A stretch of DNA of 64,000 nucleotides from Nepenthes gracilis. Taxonomy: Eukaryota > Streptophyta > Magnoliopsida > Caryophyllales > Nepenthaceae. A program made the position numbers and the translations under genes. Location of the stretch: positions 16,637,299 to 16,701,298 of the forward strand of contig BSYO01000009.1 of NCBI GenBank assembly GCA_033239525.1. Reading direction: 5' to 3'. Shown one piece after another: positions 22,750 through 33,843 of this stretch. How positions within the stretch are numbered: the stretch's first letter is position 1; each line of letters begins with the position of its first letter. A model generated the notes under the pieces. That model did not search any database, was not told the DNA's origin, and was given only the letters and a program-made list of their open reading frames with translations.

Positions 22750-22920
22750 TGCTATTGTAGACAAGTGTTGAGATGAATTGAAACAAATAGATCTTCGAAG
22801 AATGTTTGTTTTACAATCAAAAATAATTTTACCAACTGGAATTTCTGTAATATTAAAAAATTTTCTTCTAATATTACGTTGTGGAATTTAGGATAGGTTA
22901 ATCTGTCGTACATGTGATAG
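22750..22920. repeat. Direct repeat copy 1 flanking a foreign block in the pararetrovirus relic
   Basis: GCTATTGTAGACAAGTG... to GGAATTTAGGATAGGTTAA and GTGATAG resembles 23637-23785 (GCTATTGTAGATAAGTG... AATTTAGGATAGATCAA). The two copies bracket about 0.7 kb of different sequence. Confidence 0.7.
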
Positions 22921-22929
22921 GATAATTTT

Positions 22930-23620
22930 GTTGCGTCAGGAACTTCTCACGTCGCTTCGAGAGATTGAGTGCGTAACGGATCTCTTGGTACGCGGGCGGG
23001 ATAATTTTTGTTAATGATTTTTGCAACACAAAGTGAATGGGAGTTTGAAACCCTAAGAGTAGAAAGGTATGGGAGCAGGGGATGAACACTTCGATTTACT
23101 CTGGAAATCCTCAATGTGGTGAAGGGTAAAAACCATTGTGGTGGATGTTCTGAGTTTTGTCAAGAAATCTCACTATGAAGAAGAGAAAATACGGTGAATG
23201 GAAGTACAAGAAACTTAGCGTTGTATTTGGTGATTCAACACGAGGGAAAATTAATACTTCTCTGTTTTCTCTTCCTGGATTTTCGCAGCAAATCAAGGAG
23301 TTATGGAGTTCAGGGAGCCAAAGGTCATTCTTCACTGTTTGAGTTGGGTATTTATAGGAAATTTTGATGCCGTAAGGATTTCTTCCCGTGGCGCTGAAGC
23401 CAAGATTGCTCGCCACCATTCTGCAGGGTGCGAGTTTTCGGACACCAAAAAGTCATTATTATTATTATTATTGCTTTAATTTTATACTTTATGGCTGCAG
23501 TACGTCATTTAGATATAAATATTCTTCATGCGCTGAATATTTAATTTATCTTGTTTTTGTAAATTTGTTGGGGGTTCTTTATATTTTTTGCAATTTGAAC
23601 CTAAAGGAGTTCTCATTGTC
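22930..23620 (-). other. GC-richer inserted block with promoter-like and exon-like sequence
   Basis: Between the direct repeats at 22750 and 23637. On the minus strand it has CCTATAAATACCC (about 23350) followed by a 102-codon frame (23111-23419) and, further on, a short frame starting MVFTLHHIEDFQSK. The composition differs sharply from the AT-rich surroundings. It looks like the start of some gene caught between two pararetrovirus segments; I do not recognise the protein. Confidence 0.35.
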
Positions 23621-23636
23621 TAAATGCGGGCCAAAT

Positions 23637-23785
23637 GCTATTGTAGATAAGTGCCAGATGAATTGAAACTAATAGGTTCAAATAATGGGCCTTTGGGCCA
23701 CCTGGGACTTCAGTAATATTAAAAATTTTGGGCTAATAATATGTTGTAAAATTTAGGATAGATCAATTTGTCATAAATGTGATAG
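23637..23785. repeat. Direct repeat copy 2 in the pararetrovirus relic
   Basis: Partner of 22750-22920, diverged, including a short insertion with GGGCCTTTGGGCCACC. Confidence 0.7.
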
Positions 23786-24500
23786 AATCAAATTTTATTC
23801 TATTTTTACGATTTTAGAATAAATATTGATACATGTTCACCATTTACTATTAAGACTGTAGTTTCTTTGGTTATAATTTAAATTAAATATTTTGAAATGA
23901 ATTAAATAGTTAATAATTTAAAGTAAATATTATAAAGGATAAGAAAATCTCAATATTCTTTCTGTTGAACTAATCTTGGAATATGTGCTCTTAAAATTAA
24001 AGTATTTGGTATAGTAAGATCTTTAAGATTTATAAAAAAAATTTAGAGTACAATTGAAGTAGATGGGTCCATTGCATAAGTTAGATTAAACAATTATTGA
24101 TATAGAATCTTTATATTTTAATAGTATTTGATCTATTAAACTTAATAATATTGGACTATCAATTCCTAAATTAATTGCAAATTGCAATTTGAATTAGACC
24201 CAAATGAATATAATTATATCCCTTCTCTCTAAATTTATTAATTGACGAAGAAAATAATAATCAAATTTTTTTTATGTTTATTTTTTTATAGAAATTATTT
24301 ATTCATAATATTTAATTGTCATAGCAGTTGTAAAATTTAGAATACTAATTTTATAAATTTTTTCTATTTGTCTCGATGGAGTAGTCCATCGTAAACAATC
24401 ATTTGATGTTGACACAAAAATGTTATCTATATATTGAAAGTGACAGACCATTTTATTAATGTATTTCGATCAGTAGATGGTGAAGAAACATGCGATGAAT

Positions 24501-25625
24501 GGGCTAAATCTACAAGGCTACGGATATTATTAAAGAAGCTGTTGCTAAGTCTTTTAACGATAAAATAGAAAAATTATGTAAAGCCGTTTAACTAATTAAT
24601 AAATGATGAGATCGTTAACTCTATCACTCTTTCCATGAGATCAGTGGCCACATCTTGAACCACAATTGCTTTTTTATTTACACCTTGACATTGAGTAAGA
24701 TAAATAGATGAAAATGAATTTATATAAAAGCATACAAAGACTTACTCCAAGTATAAAAATATAAAATAAAATTACTAATAAATTGACAATTTATAGAAGA
24801 GTTTAATGTTTCTTTGATGTTAATGTGACTATAAAATAAAGGAAGATAAAAGCACTAGGTAAATTATTTATTTCAAAAAAAAAATTATTCAATTTAACTA
24901 TCTCTTTCTTCTAAAATCTAATGTAGATATTAATCGTTTACTTAGCATTGACAAATTCACATTTAAAACTCTTTAATCAAAATATAAACAGTAGAGTTCA
25001 TATGGATTTTCTGACCTTAACTTTGGAAAGTTTATCATAATAATTCTTAATCACATTTGTGCGACTAATTAGAAAAATTAGAGTATATTTCAACGGGTAA
25101 ATAATTACTTATTAATCATTTGAAATTGACATCCAAACCAAGCCAATTAACTATAAATTAATTTATATATTATCTTATTGATTCACTTTTTACAACTTCA
25201 CAACAAAGGAGAAACACATTAGCACAGTGTGTGAACCATTTGGTGTTTATGAAATATGATTCAGTATGATGTGATTAAAATTATGAGTTTTTATATATTA
25301 GATGAATTTTAATACTTATTTTGCTAAGTAAATGAAATATGAGGAGATAAAATATCTTTTAAAATCGATATATATTGCTAAATTTAGTCGATGGAAAAAT
25401 ATAATTAGTAGCATAATATTAAACTCGTTAGCTTTTATGATATTTTTATATTATTTAAATTATATTTTTACATAACTTAAATTATATAATTTAAATTATA
25501 TTTTAGTAGTTATATTACAAAATTTCGAGGGAGGGTTCGAAGGGTCCCCATACCAATTCGTAGCCCTTGCATACACATTATATACAGTATGGGCATAATA
25601 ATTTACACGGTTATTTTCTAGACAT
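24501..25625. other. AT-rich DNA, no gene seen
   Basis: No frame with recognisable content; many short A/T runs. It could include further decayed pararetrovirus sequence. Confidence 0.5.
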
Positions 25626-25630
25626 TTTAT

Positions 25631-26617
25631 CGTCGCGTCCCAGGCCACGGTTGTCGTACGGATTAGGAGATTCGGATTTCAAGCGTGCGGGTCGCCGGAA
25701 GAAGGGGTCGGTCTCGTCTCTGTGAACTGGACTGCACAACACAAATAACAAACAAGAGGTGAAGAGTGCAGTGATTTCTCCCACCGAGGCCGCTCCAACG
25801 CTCAAGTCAGCAAATTCCCGCAATAAACGGAAATGGCGCACGCTAAAGGGGTGCGCGGAGAAATGCTGTGAGGCGAAAGAGGTGTTCGTGCGGAGATGTG
25901 GAGAAATGCAAAGAGCAGGTGATGGAAGGCCTGGCTTCCTTAATGCACCGCAACGGGTGGCTAACTTTCCTGTGATCTCAGAGGATGCTGGGATGGTGAG
26001 CGAGTTAGCTAGATGAGGCAATGCTCTGTCTTGACTCATCACCCTTGTGTTCTTAGTTAGAGAAGAGGGTAGTAGATGATCAAGGATGCTCGAAGCAATG
26101 TTCAGAAGAGATCCAAGGTTGATAGAAGAGTAAAAAAAAGTCTCCCGATCGATCGAAAAGTCCCTTTCTCTGTGGGGTGTGAGGGTTCTTATACGCCTCC
26201 CCCTGTTGGACTCTTGGGCGCCAAAACGCCCGTTGCTTGGGCCATCGCCATTGCTGGTGGTATCATGGACCGCGATTTACGTCTTTGGCTGTCTCTTGCC
26301 GTGCTTGTACAGCTTTCAAGCGTTATTGACCATGCCCGATTTTCTCCCGAGCGGGATTGGTTGGCCACACTGCAGACAGCGGGTGGCGTTAGCTGCGCCC
26401 GGCCACGCCTCTATTGGCTAACCTTTTTCTGCCTTTTTCGCTGTTCCGTGACGTATTTATCGCCTGCAGTTCTGGGTGCCTTCTTCCGTCGTGGACTCGC
26501 GCCTCAGAATTCTTGGGCTGGGCTGATTACTTCACGTGGGCTTCTGGCCTCCTTATGGGCCGCGACTTGCTTCGTGGGCCTGGGCCGGCCTCATGGGCCA
26601 GGACATGGGACCCAACA
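25631..26617 (-). repeat. Element 2 3' LTR
   Basis: Plus-strand view starts CGTCGCGTCC (terminal T lost to C) and ends GGACATGGGACCCAACA. Homologous to 37853-38844. It carries CTCCGACGCTCAAG (complement of the shared LTR block) near 25790. It is diverged from its partner, especially around 26240-26460. Confidence 0.9.
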
Positions 26618-26630
26618 CTAGCCCCCCATG
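26618..26630 (-). promoter_or_regulatory. Element 2 polypurine tract
   Basis: The plus strand reads CTAGCCCCCCATG; on the minus strand this is CATGGGGGGCTAG, identical to element 1 and directly beside the 3' LTR. Confidence 0.85.
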
Positions 26631-27880
26631 CCTGGGCCGGCCAGTGGTCGGGCCTGGCATGTTCTCTGGGCCCATTTCCACGGCCACATACCCTTCCTCG
26701 TGTCGCGTCATTTTTGTCGTCTTCCAGGTTCATGCCTTTCCCAGGAGCCGGGGCAAGCTTTTCAGGCGCTGCCGTGACCTGTCACTTCGCCAGGCCAGAT
26801 TCGCGCCCCTTGGGTTGCGTCTAACCAGCGGTCGCCGCTGTTGCCCGAAAGGCGTCTGCTGGATGCCGTGTTGCGCTGGGTGAAGGGATAGCCTGCGTCT
26901 TGCCCATAAATAGGAGGGCATTTGAGCGAGTGGAGTTCATCCCTTACCACTGACTTGAAAAGGCAATGAGAAGATTCTGGCTTTCCCCGCCCTTGGTGGG
27001 CACTCGAGAAGGAGTTGGATGGACCATTTGCATGCCTGAGATCCCTGGTGGAGACCGTTGTAGCCCATGCCTTATGGCTTGATTTCTTTGCTAACAAGAG
27101 TGGCTTGGCCATTCCGCCGTCGTCGCGTGCTTCCTTCCGGGTTGTGGCCGTAGCTAGGTCGAGCGGATTCTTGGACGATCCCGCGGCTGCCTTCGCCTGT
27201 TAGGCGACGGCTTTCGCATGTGTCCACTCCGCGAACCGCGCCAGGGCGCTAACCGCGGAAGGAGTGCGAGGTCAGTAGCCCTCCGTGGAGGCGGAGCTTA
27301 TTGTCCGTCTCTCGCGGAGTGCCTGACTTTCAGTGCTTCCTGGACCCCGGTGGATTGAATGCTTGAGACGTCCACCGGGGGATGCTCCTTGCCTCCCGCC
27401 CAGTTCTCCCGGTGAAATTCCGACTGCTTCTGCCGTCGGGATCTAGTGCAGATCGTGTTCACAGGGCTCTCCGGGGCAAGGTACGGGAGCATTCCGGCCT
27501 TCGCACCGCAGTCTTCTTTCGTCTTTCTCGCAGCTTCATGGTTGTAGATCTTGTACTTTGTAAGAAAGCATTGATTAATAAAAGAAGTAGCCCCTTTTGT
27601 CTTCAATTTTTGTCTCGTCTTCGTAAATGCTTTTCTGTCGCCCGGGCATTTTGCCCTGAGGATCCATGCGTCGTCCTTTGGGAGCTTGTGGGATCCCTGT
27701 CAAACGTCACGTCTCCTGAGACAGCCAGCGCATTTAATTTCTGCGCGGCCAGGCGGCGTCGTTCCGTCTTGGAAATGCGCAAGTATTCAGGGGCCTCCCA
27801 CGTGGAGAATCCTCATTGGCCCTTCCTTAAATGCTTTCCGCCTTTTGGAGTTGCCGCCTTTTCAGGAGAAAACTCGCCTA
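26631..27880. other. GC-rich spacer with a possible additional antisense transcription unit
   Basis: No clear protein. On the plus strand a TATA-like CCATAAATAGG (about 26905) is followed 670 bp later by TTAATAAAAG (about 27572), which resembles a plant poly(A) signal. A G-box CACGTG at 27799-27804 precedes the next antisense gene. A non-coding or decayed unit is possible. Confidence 0.35.
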
Positions 27881-28600
27881 TATAAACATGCCGCTTTCTC
27901 CTGAAATCTGGCACGTCTTTGTACTTATTCATCCACTGGCAGTTTGATCTTCCTCTGCGTGTCTTTTCGTTGCGAAATCGATGGGAGACTCCTCTAGTGA
28001 CACGGAGCACACCTCTTACGAGTCCGAGTTTGGCTCTAACGCCCCCGTGTCTTCTGGAGCCCACACCTCTGGAGGGGCTCGCTCTGAAGCCACGGTTGCT
28101 GGCCCTTCTCGGAGTCGGGGAGTTCCTCCGGGTTTCGAGGGGGTCCCACCACGTCGGGGGGCTGCAGCAATCGAAATGGAGTGGCTGAGAGCCCGCGTCG
28201 CACATTTAGAGGGCAATCTGGCCGAGTCGGAGGCCAGGGCCACACGACTGGTGGGTGCCAACGTGGGGGCGCAGGACCGCATATTGGCACTTGAAAAAGA
28301 AATGGAGCAACTTGGGCCGCGACACAAGGCTGAGATTGCTGCTGGCTGCGGATGAGAGGCTGAGGTCGAGGCTTCGTAGGAAGGAGTGAACCCGACCTTG
28401 GAGCGGAGTTATTCTGACGCCGTTAGGCTTTGCCGAAGGCTAGCTTCTCTGGAGGATCCAGGCTTCCGCATGGGGGTCCTAGATCCTCGTAACTGGTCCG
28501 CCATGACCCGTGATCAATTGGTGGATTATCACGTTCAAAGTTCCTCCTCCGGCCACCGGGACCATTAGCTGCTTTCGTCGTTGTTGTGCTCTTCTCCTTT
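27881..28600 (+). pseudogene. Element 2 antisense gene A (coiled-coil protein with its own TATA box)
   Basis: TATAAAC at 27881, ATG at 27981, G-box at 27799. Encodes a Ser/Gly-rich start (MGDSSSDTEHTSYESEFGSN) and then a coiled coil (EWLRARVAHLEGNLAESEAR; then ILALEKEMEQLG), ending at a TGA at 28353. In the same region another frame carries DAVRLCRRLASLEDPGFRMG (28386-28568), which matches the end of antisense gene B (DGIRLCRRIVSLAAPH). It therefore looks like a shortened duplicate of gene B without the N-terminal domain. It lies on the strand opposite to pol. Function unknown. Confidence 0.6.
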
Positions 28601-28886
28601 CTTTGCTAGCGTTGTGACAGAACTATTTGCCGTAATGAGAATCTGTTTTTCGCATCGTCTCGTCTGCCACATTTTCTCGTTTCTTGGCTATTTCTTTTTT
28701 TTTTATTTTTATTTTGTACTCGTCGTGCGCGTCGTCGGGGTTCTGCTATCGTGAGCCCCCATTTAATGCGGTGGCGCTTAGCGTGGACCCCTAGCCAAAG
28801 GCGGGGGCCAAGGGTCGCGTCTGGTGCCCCGGGCGCCTAGCCATCATTGCAATCGATTGAGATTCTGCGGTGCGCCTTGATGCCAC

Positions 28887-28957
28887 CACGTGTCTCAATC
28901 TCCGGAGGTGGTGGCGTTTTGGTTTCCCGCCTCTTGGCTTGGCGTTGTCTATTTAAA
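28887..28957 (+). promoter_or_regulatory. G-box and TATA box of antisense gene B
   Basis: CCACGTGTC with core 28887-28892, and TATTTAAA at 28950-28957. The ATG is at 29028, so the G-box lies about 140 bp upstream, the same distance as in element 1. Confidence 0.65.
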
Positions 28958-29027
28958 CCAAACGACGATCGTCTCCTTCCTTCCGCTGATTTCTTCTCCT
29001 TTTACTCTGGTGGTTTTCGAGAGACAA

Positions 29028-30925
29028 ATGGCAGCGAAAGTAGAGAGCTCTTCTTCTTCTCACGTTTCAAGAACTGTACGCCATGGTGTCTGCAACACCA
29101 GGTCGGTTTTGACTGAGGGGTACATAGCCTCTCTTAGGGTAGATTACGCGATTCCCAGCGACCTGAGTTCCCATGTTCCCGACGCACAGGACAGAGCCAA
29201 CGCCCCCGCAGAGGGATTTATCACGGTGTACGAGCGTCATCTGAAGGGGGGCTTCGTTTTTCGCTGAACTGCTCGTTGCACGTAGTGGTCGAAGCGCTGG
29301 GAGTCCCATTGGCAAGGCTTCATCCTAATGCCTTGCGCTATCTGGTATCTTTGTACGTCTTCGCTCTTATGCACCAGTGCACCTTCGATACGAAGTCGGC
29401 AAGGATAATTTTTTGGGCCACGGAGTCGGGGGACTGGGTATTGCTTTCCCCCAAGCCGGGGTTCAACTTTCGCGGCACCAACCCTGACTCCGTGAAGGGC
29501 TGGAAGGAGCGCTTCTTCTTCCTGCAGGAGCCCTCTGACTGTGAGCTTTCGAGGGTGTGGGGCCCGATCTCGGAGTACTTCCGGGACAAGCCCACCAACG
29601 AGGACTTTGCAGAATCCTCTAAGCTGTTATCCACCATCAAGTCGGAGGAAAAAAGGTTCTCGGTCCTGGGTTATTTCCTCACATCTGTCACGTTCGAGAT
29701 CGACAGATGGGGACCTCCTGCTGGTTGGGCGATAGCGGGTCCTGGCAAGGATCTCCCTGGAGAGATAGCCACCTCCCTTCCGCCCGGGGGGAACGAGGAG
29801 GGAAGCTGCTCGTTGCTGGTGTCGTCGGCGGCGATGAGGATGCGGCTGCCCTTAAACGGCTAAGGAAGCCGAAGGACCCCTTGAGGAGGTCCCGGAGGCA
29901 GTCGCCGGTCCTTCCATCTGCGGGAAAGTCCGGCTCCAAAGAGACCTGCGGCGCGGGTCGCAGAGGGAAATGCCGCACCCTCGTCGACTTCGACCGCGGA
30001 GCTACCCGCTCGCGAAGTCTGCGAGGTCGAGTCTCTACATGTTGTGGATCCGTCAGCTGGCGGTGCTGCTGAGGCGACGGACGATGTCGTCATATTGGAG
30101 CACCCGGAGGAGCCATCGTGGCCCGCTCGCTGTGCTAGCGACGGTGGTCGGGGAGCCCGAAGAGCTCTGCTGTGATCTTTGCGGAGCCCCTTTCTGAAAT
30201 CAGGCCTCCGGGAGGATCGATTCCGTCTTCAGAGCAAGGCATCGTGTTCGTCGCCGATCCGGTCGGGGCCAGCGAAGGGGCAGCCGGGACATCCTCAAGG
30301 CAGGAGCCTTCGAGCGCTCCTACGGCCGCCGCGCTTCCAGCCAGCCCGCCTCCAGTAGGCGAAAGAGCGGAGACCCAGGGAGATGCTCTCCCGAGTAATC
30401 TCGCACGCTCCCCGCGCGTCGCCCTTTCTTCGGTACGGTTGCTTCTTTCTGGACCTCTTCCTTTGTTGTTTACTTTGGTAATGTTTCTGATCTTTCCTTC
30501 TATGTAGGTTCCTGGTGGTGCGGTCCCCTTCGATGTGCAAGCTGACTTTTTTTGCGAGGACCTGCAGCGGGCCATCCTCAGCGGGCACCAACTCGTCCAC
30601 GGCGGCTTTGGCCGAGATCGCATCCCTTACGTGGGAGAACGGGCGCTGCGGCAGAGATGAGCGGTTGGAGGGCCTTCTCACCGCTGCGGAGGAAAGAATC
30701 GCAGATTAGTCGGAGACATGGTTGGTCGGGCATTCTCCATCGAGAGGTGCGGTGGCGATGGATACTCGTTATTGGGACGGCATCCGCTTGTGTCGTAGGA
30801 TTGTCTCCCTGGCGGCTCCTCACGTCCCAGTTGGCGTCCTCCATCCAGGGAACGCCGCGGTAGGAGAGGCGTCGCGCCTGAAAACTTTCCCTGAGGAAGC
30901 GGGTCCATCGAGCCTTCCTGATTAG
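29028..30925 (+). pseudogene. Element 2 antisense gene B (homologue of the element 1 antisense gene)
   Basis: ATG at 29028 (MAAKVESSSSSHVSRT). N-terminal block: EGYIASLRVDYAIPSDL, then PAEGFITVYERHLKGGF, then a frameshift near 29262, then LARLHPNALRYLVSLYVFAL and WKERFFFLQEPSD (29276-29863). This aligns with the element 1 antisense protein (PPEGYITVYEAHL, FHANAVRYLCTLCIF). After more frameshifts there is a Pro/Ala/Ser-rich region (30172-30432). A GT-AG intron of 75 bp (30433-30507) precedes VPGGAVPFDVQADFF and a degenerate C-terminal end with DGIRLCRRIVSL (30768-30803). Layout and intron position match element 1. Function unknown; the product could be nuclear or particle-associated, which is guesswork. 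Confidence 0.7.
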
Positions 30926-31934
30926 CCTTTGTTGACATTGAGTTTTGAGACTACCTCCTGTCTTTGTACCATATCTGTTTTTTGCATGAATGAGAAGCTT
31001 CTTTTTACACTTCGTGTCCATGCCTTTTCTATCGTAGAGTGTTGCTTGCTTGTCGCTTTTGTTTCCATTCGTTGGATCATGCTTCGTGTTTGATTGTTGG
31101 GCTCTTTGGAGCCGCTGTTGTTAATGCCCTATCCAGGCGCCTTCTTGCGTGGTGCTCGTCCTTCGTAAGAGGATGTCATCACAGCTCACACGTTTAGGGG
31201 GCTCGATCCGGTGAAGCGGATGTCGTCGCTAAGCCCCTGGAGCCTTAACGAGGGTCAGCCAGCACTGTCGGGCCTTGATAATCGACTCCTGGGGTCTAGG
31301 ACTTGGTCGCGTACGATTGAGGGAGGTGCGTCGCTCCGCCAAAGCGTTATAATCACCAAGTTGAGGTCCTAGCCCACGACCATTGTAGGCGAGGGTGCTC
31401 TCTTGTTGAAGAAGGTCGCGCACGCCTGCGATTCTTTGCCCCTAAGGTTTTGTTGGCCGTAGAGTGGGGACTCGAGGAGCCCCGGGCCTAATGCTTTTTT
31501 GCACGGGTCGTTGGCGTGTAGCCTTTGGAATGGATCGCCTGGATCCTTTGTCCCGACCTACGGCGGACGCCTCTGGGCTGCCTAGCACGGGGCTCGATCT
31601 CACAGGTGGCTGGGCCTTGCGCAGAGCCATGGTGAGTAAAGCCGTCCCAGGCCACTCGGCGTGAGGATGGAGTCCCGAGGCAGTGCCTTTTTGACCTTTG
31701 GCGCCAGGCCAAGGACTGATTTTACGGTCGGACGCTTGTCCTCCAGACTTAGGGGCAGTCTAGGTCGTTTGATTTAAGAATGCAATGCATGACATTAACT
31801 CACACAAATGAATATGCAGGATGATAAAGCAATTATGCTAATCAAAGATAAAACCCATGTTCAAGCACTCATCATGATGCATGCGTGTGTGACTTACCTG
31901 AGTCGGAGTTGCATCACTGATAGTTTTTTCTTAA
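30926..31934. other. Spacer between the antisense gene B end and integrase
   Basis: No gene seen. The left part resembles a plus-strand 3' UTR (T-rich, 30930-31090). GC-rich non-coding DNA follows, without the short tandem repeats seen at this place in element 1. Confidence 0.45.
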
Positions 31935-33034
31935 GTTGGCGGCGTTCCAGGCCGCGGGACCAGTTTTCCGTTCTGGGCGCGTAGCTTGTACGGTCCGCTC
32001 CGGAGGATTGCGGAGACGAGGAACGTCCCCTCCCACCCGGGGGAAAGTTTGTTCCTATTTGCGATCTTTCCGCCGCCTCTATGCTCGAAGGACCAGGATC
32101 TCAACTTCCAGTGGGCGTGCCTTCACTCACTTGTTGTAGTACCGTGCGACTCGCTGTTGGTAGGCCTTGATTCACGAGTCATGCGCGTCCATGAACTTCG
32201 GGAGCAAGTCGAGACTTTCTCGAAGCCTTCGTTCATTGGTGGTTGGGTGAAGCATTGATCCATGGCTTGGCATTCCATTTTCACGGGTACCACACCTCGG
32301 CCCCCCCAAAGCAAAGGTTAAAGGGCGTCTCCCTTGTTGGTTCTCTCATGATTGTTCGTCGACCATAGCAGCGGTAGCTCCTCGGCCGAGAGCCCCCTGC
32401 GTCTTCCAACCTGGTTTTCAACCCGTGCAGCAGTGTGCGGTTGGTGACTTCGACTTGCCCGTTTGCTTGAGGATGTGCCACGGACATGTGCACCAGCTTA
32501 ATGCGAAGGTCGCGGCAGTACTTCGTGAAGTGTTTGCCGGTGAACTGGGTTCCGTTGTCGGTTACTTCAACCTCAGGAATCCCAGAGGCGGCAAACAATG
32601 CCCTGACGGAGGAACTCCGTTGCGTTTTGTTTCGTGATCTTTGCGAGTGGGACGGCTTCCACCCATTTTGTGAAGTAGTCGATACCAACGATCAAGAATT
32701 TTCTCTGTCTGGCAGCCATTGGAAGGGGTCCAAGTATGTCGAGCCCCCATTGTGCGAACGGCCATGGGTATTGAAGATAGTGCAGCTCGGTGTGCGGCTG
32801 GTGCGTCATGTTGTCATGGACCTGGCAACTTTCACACTTGCGGACGAACTCCATAGCGTCTCGTTTCATGGTGGGCAGTAGAACCCTTGCCGCATGACGT
32901 TGAACGCTAGGTTCTTCCCGCTGATGTGTGATCCGCATGAGCCCTAGGTGTACCACGCCAACGCGTGAGTCGGCTTCCTCCGATAAGGCACTTCGGGAGA
33001 GGGGTGGAGTATCCTCGCCTGTATAGTCTCCCAT
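31935..33034 (-). pseudogene. Element 2 integrase
   Basis: The N-terminal and core frame (32573-33034) has CESCQVHDN, WGLDILGPLP and YFTKWVEAVPLAKIT. A frameshift near 32590-32680 leads to 32281-32688 with VTDNGTQFTGKHF and QANGQVEVTNR, so all three DDE residues remain. A separated C-terminal tail, WEGTFLVSAILRSGPYKL, is readable at about 31935-32036. The segment between about 32040 and 32280 is disrupted. Confidence 0.85.
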
Positions 33035-33125
33035 TTAAGATCATGTACCATCCTGCCATCTTCTTGATTCGCTGCCGTTGACGTCTTCTAGCAAAGCTTC
33101 TTGGTCGGGAACTTTATGTATGGCG

Positions 33126-33720
33126 TCATCGATTGTCCCTCGTGTTTGACATGAAGGACCTCTTTGTCTTCGGTGTCGATCCGGGTATGTTCGTGACTTC
33201 CACAGGCTCCATTGCGTATTGCTCTATAGTTAAGCCGCCGCGGCCGGGCGGTCGGTCGGGGCGTTCGTTATCCGATCTCGGGATATGCTCGATCTCAAAT
33301 CGACCGAACTCAGGGATCAGGGCCCTTACTTTCGCCAGGTACCTCACAAGTTGTGGGTTCGCGGTTTCGAAGTTCCCTTTCACCTGATTGACCACGAGTT
33401 CAGAGTTACTACGTACGACCAACGACTGCACGAAACACTCCCTCGCCAGCCGTAGGCCCGCAAGGAGGGCCTCATACTCCGCAACGTTGTTCGTGGCCGG
33501 AAAGGCCAGAGTAATAGAGTATACGATTTCCACTCCCTCGGGCGTCCTTAGCATGATACCCGCTCCGCTGCCTGTCTAGGTAGACGATCCGTCTACATTT
33601 AGGGTCCACACAGGTGAATTGTCGTGCTCCGTATCTCCTGGATTGCTGTCTTCGTCTGTCTTGTCAAGGCCGCCGATAAAGTCGAGCCTGTCCTTTCACG
33701 GTTGGCCGGGGCCGGAATTC
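33126..33720 (-). pseudogene. Element 2 archaeal-type RNase H
   Basis: ATNNVAEYEALLAGLRLA, SELVVNQVKGNFE and a decayed N-terminal DG region. The final A-D motif reads NERPDRPPG, so the last catalytic residues look shifted. An upstream stop separates it from the first RNase H. Confidence 0.8.
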
Positions 33721-33843
33721 TAAGTCGAATTCTCCTAGCTCGACGGCCCACTTAACCAACCGGCCTGACGTCTCTGGTTTCTGCAAGATCGACTTTAGCG
33801 GCTGGTCCGTCAGCACGACGATCCGGTGAGACTGAAAGTAGGG

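Larger units (their letters stand above)
21500..24500 (-). pseudogene. Endogenous pararetrovirus (Caulimoviridae) relic
   Basis: Minus-strand translation in shifting frames gives pieces that resemble the movement-protein end of a plant pararetrovirus polyprotein: HLGLIQIAI, GIDSPILLSLIDQ and SNLCNGPIYFNC (about 24049-24200), then CDISFSKWFIPYADRNNL and NTRITNQWTISNGQ (22199-22430), then a Ser/Thr/Lys-rich linker. Order and strand agree. Frequent stops, indels and an internal foreign block (about 22930-23620) mean it is an old, dead copy. Which genus it belongs to, and whether the RT region survives, cannot be told here. Confidence 0.55.

Noticed and set aside
26076..26883. Overlapping 181-, 136- and 115-codon plus-strand ORFs
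   Set aside because: They lie mostly in the element 2 LTR and spacer and have no recognisable domain; the same frames recur in the other LTR.
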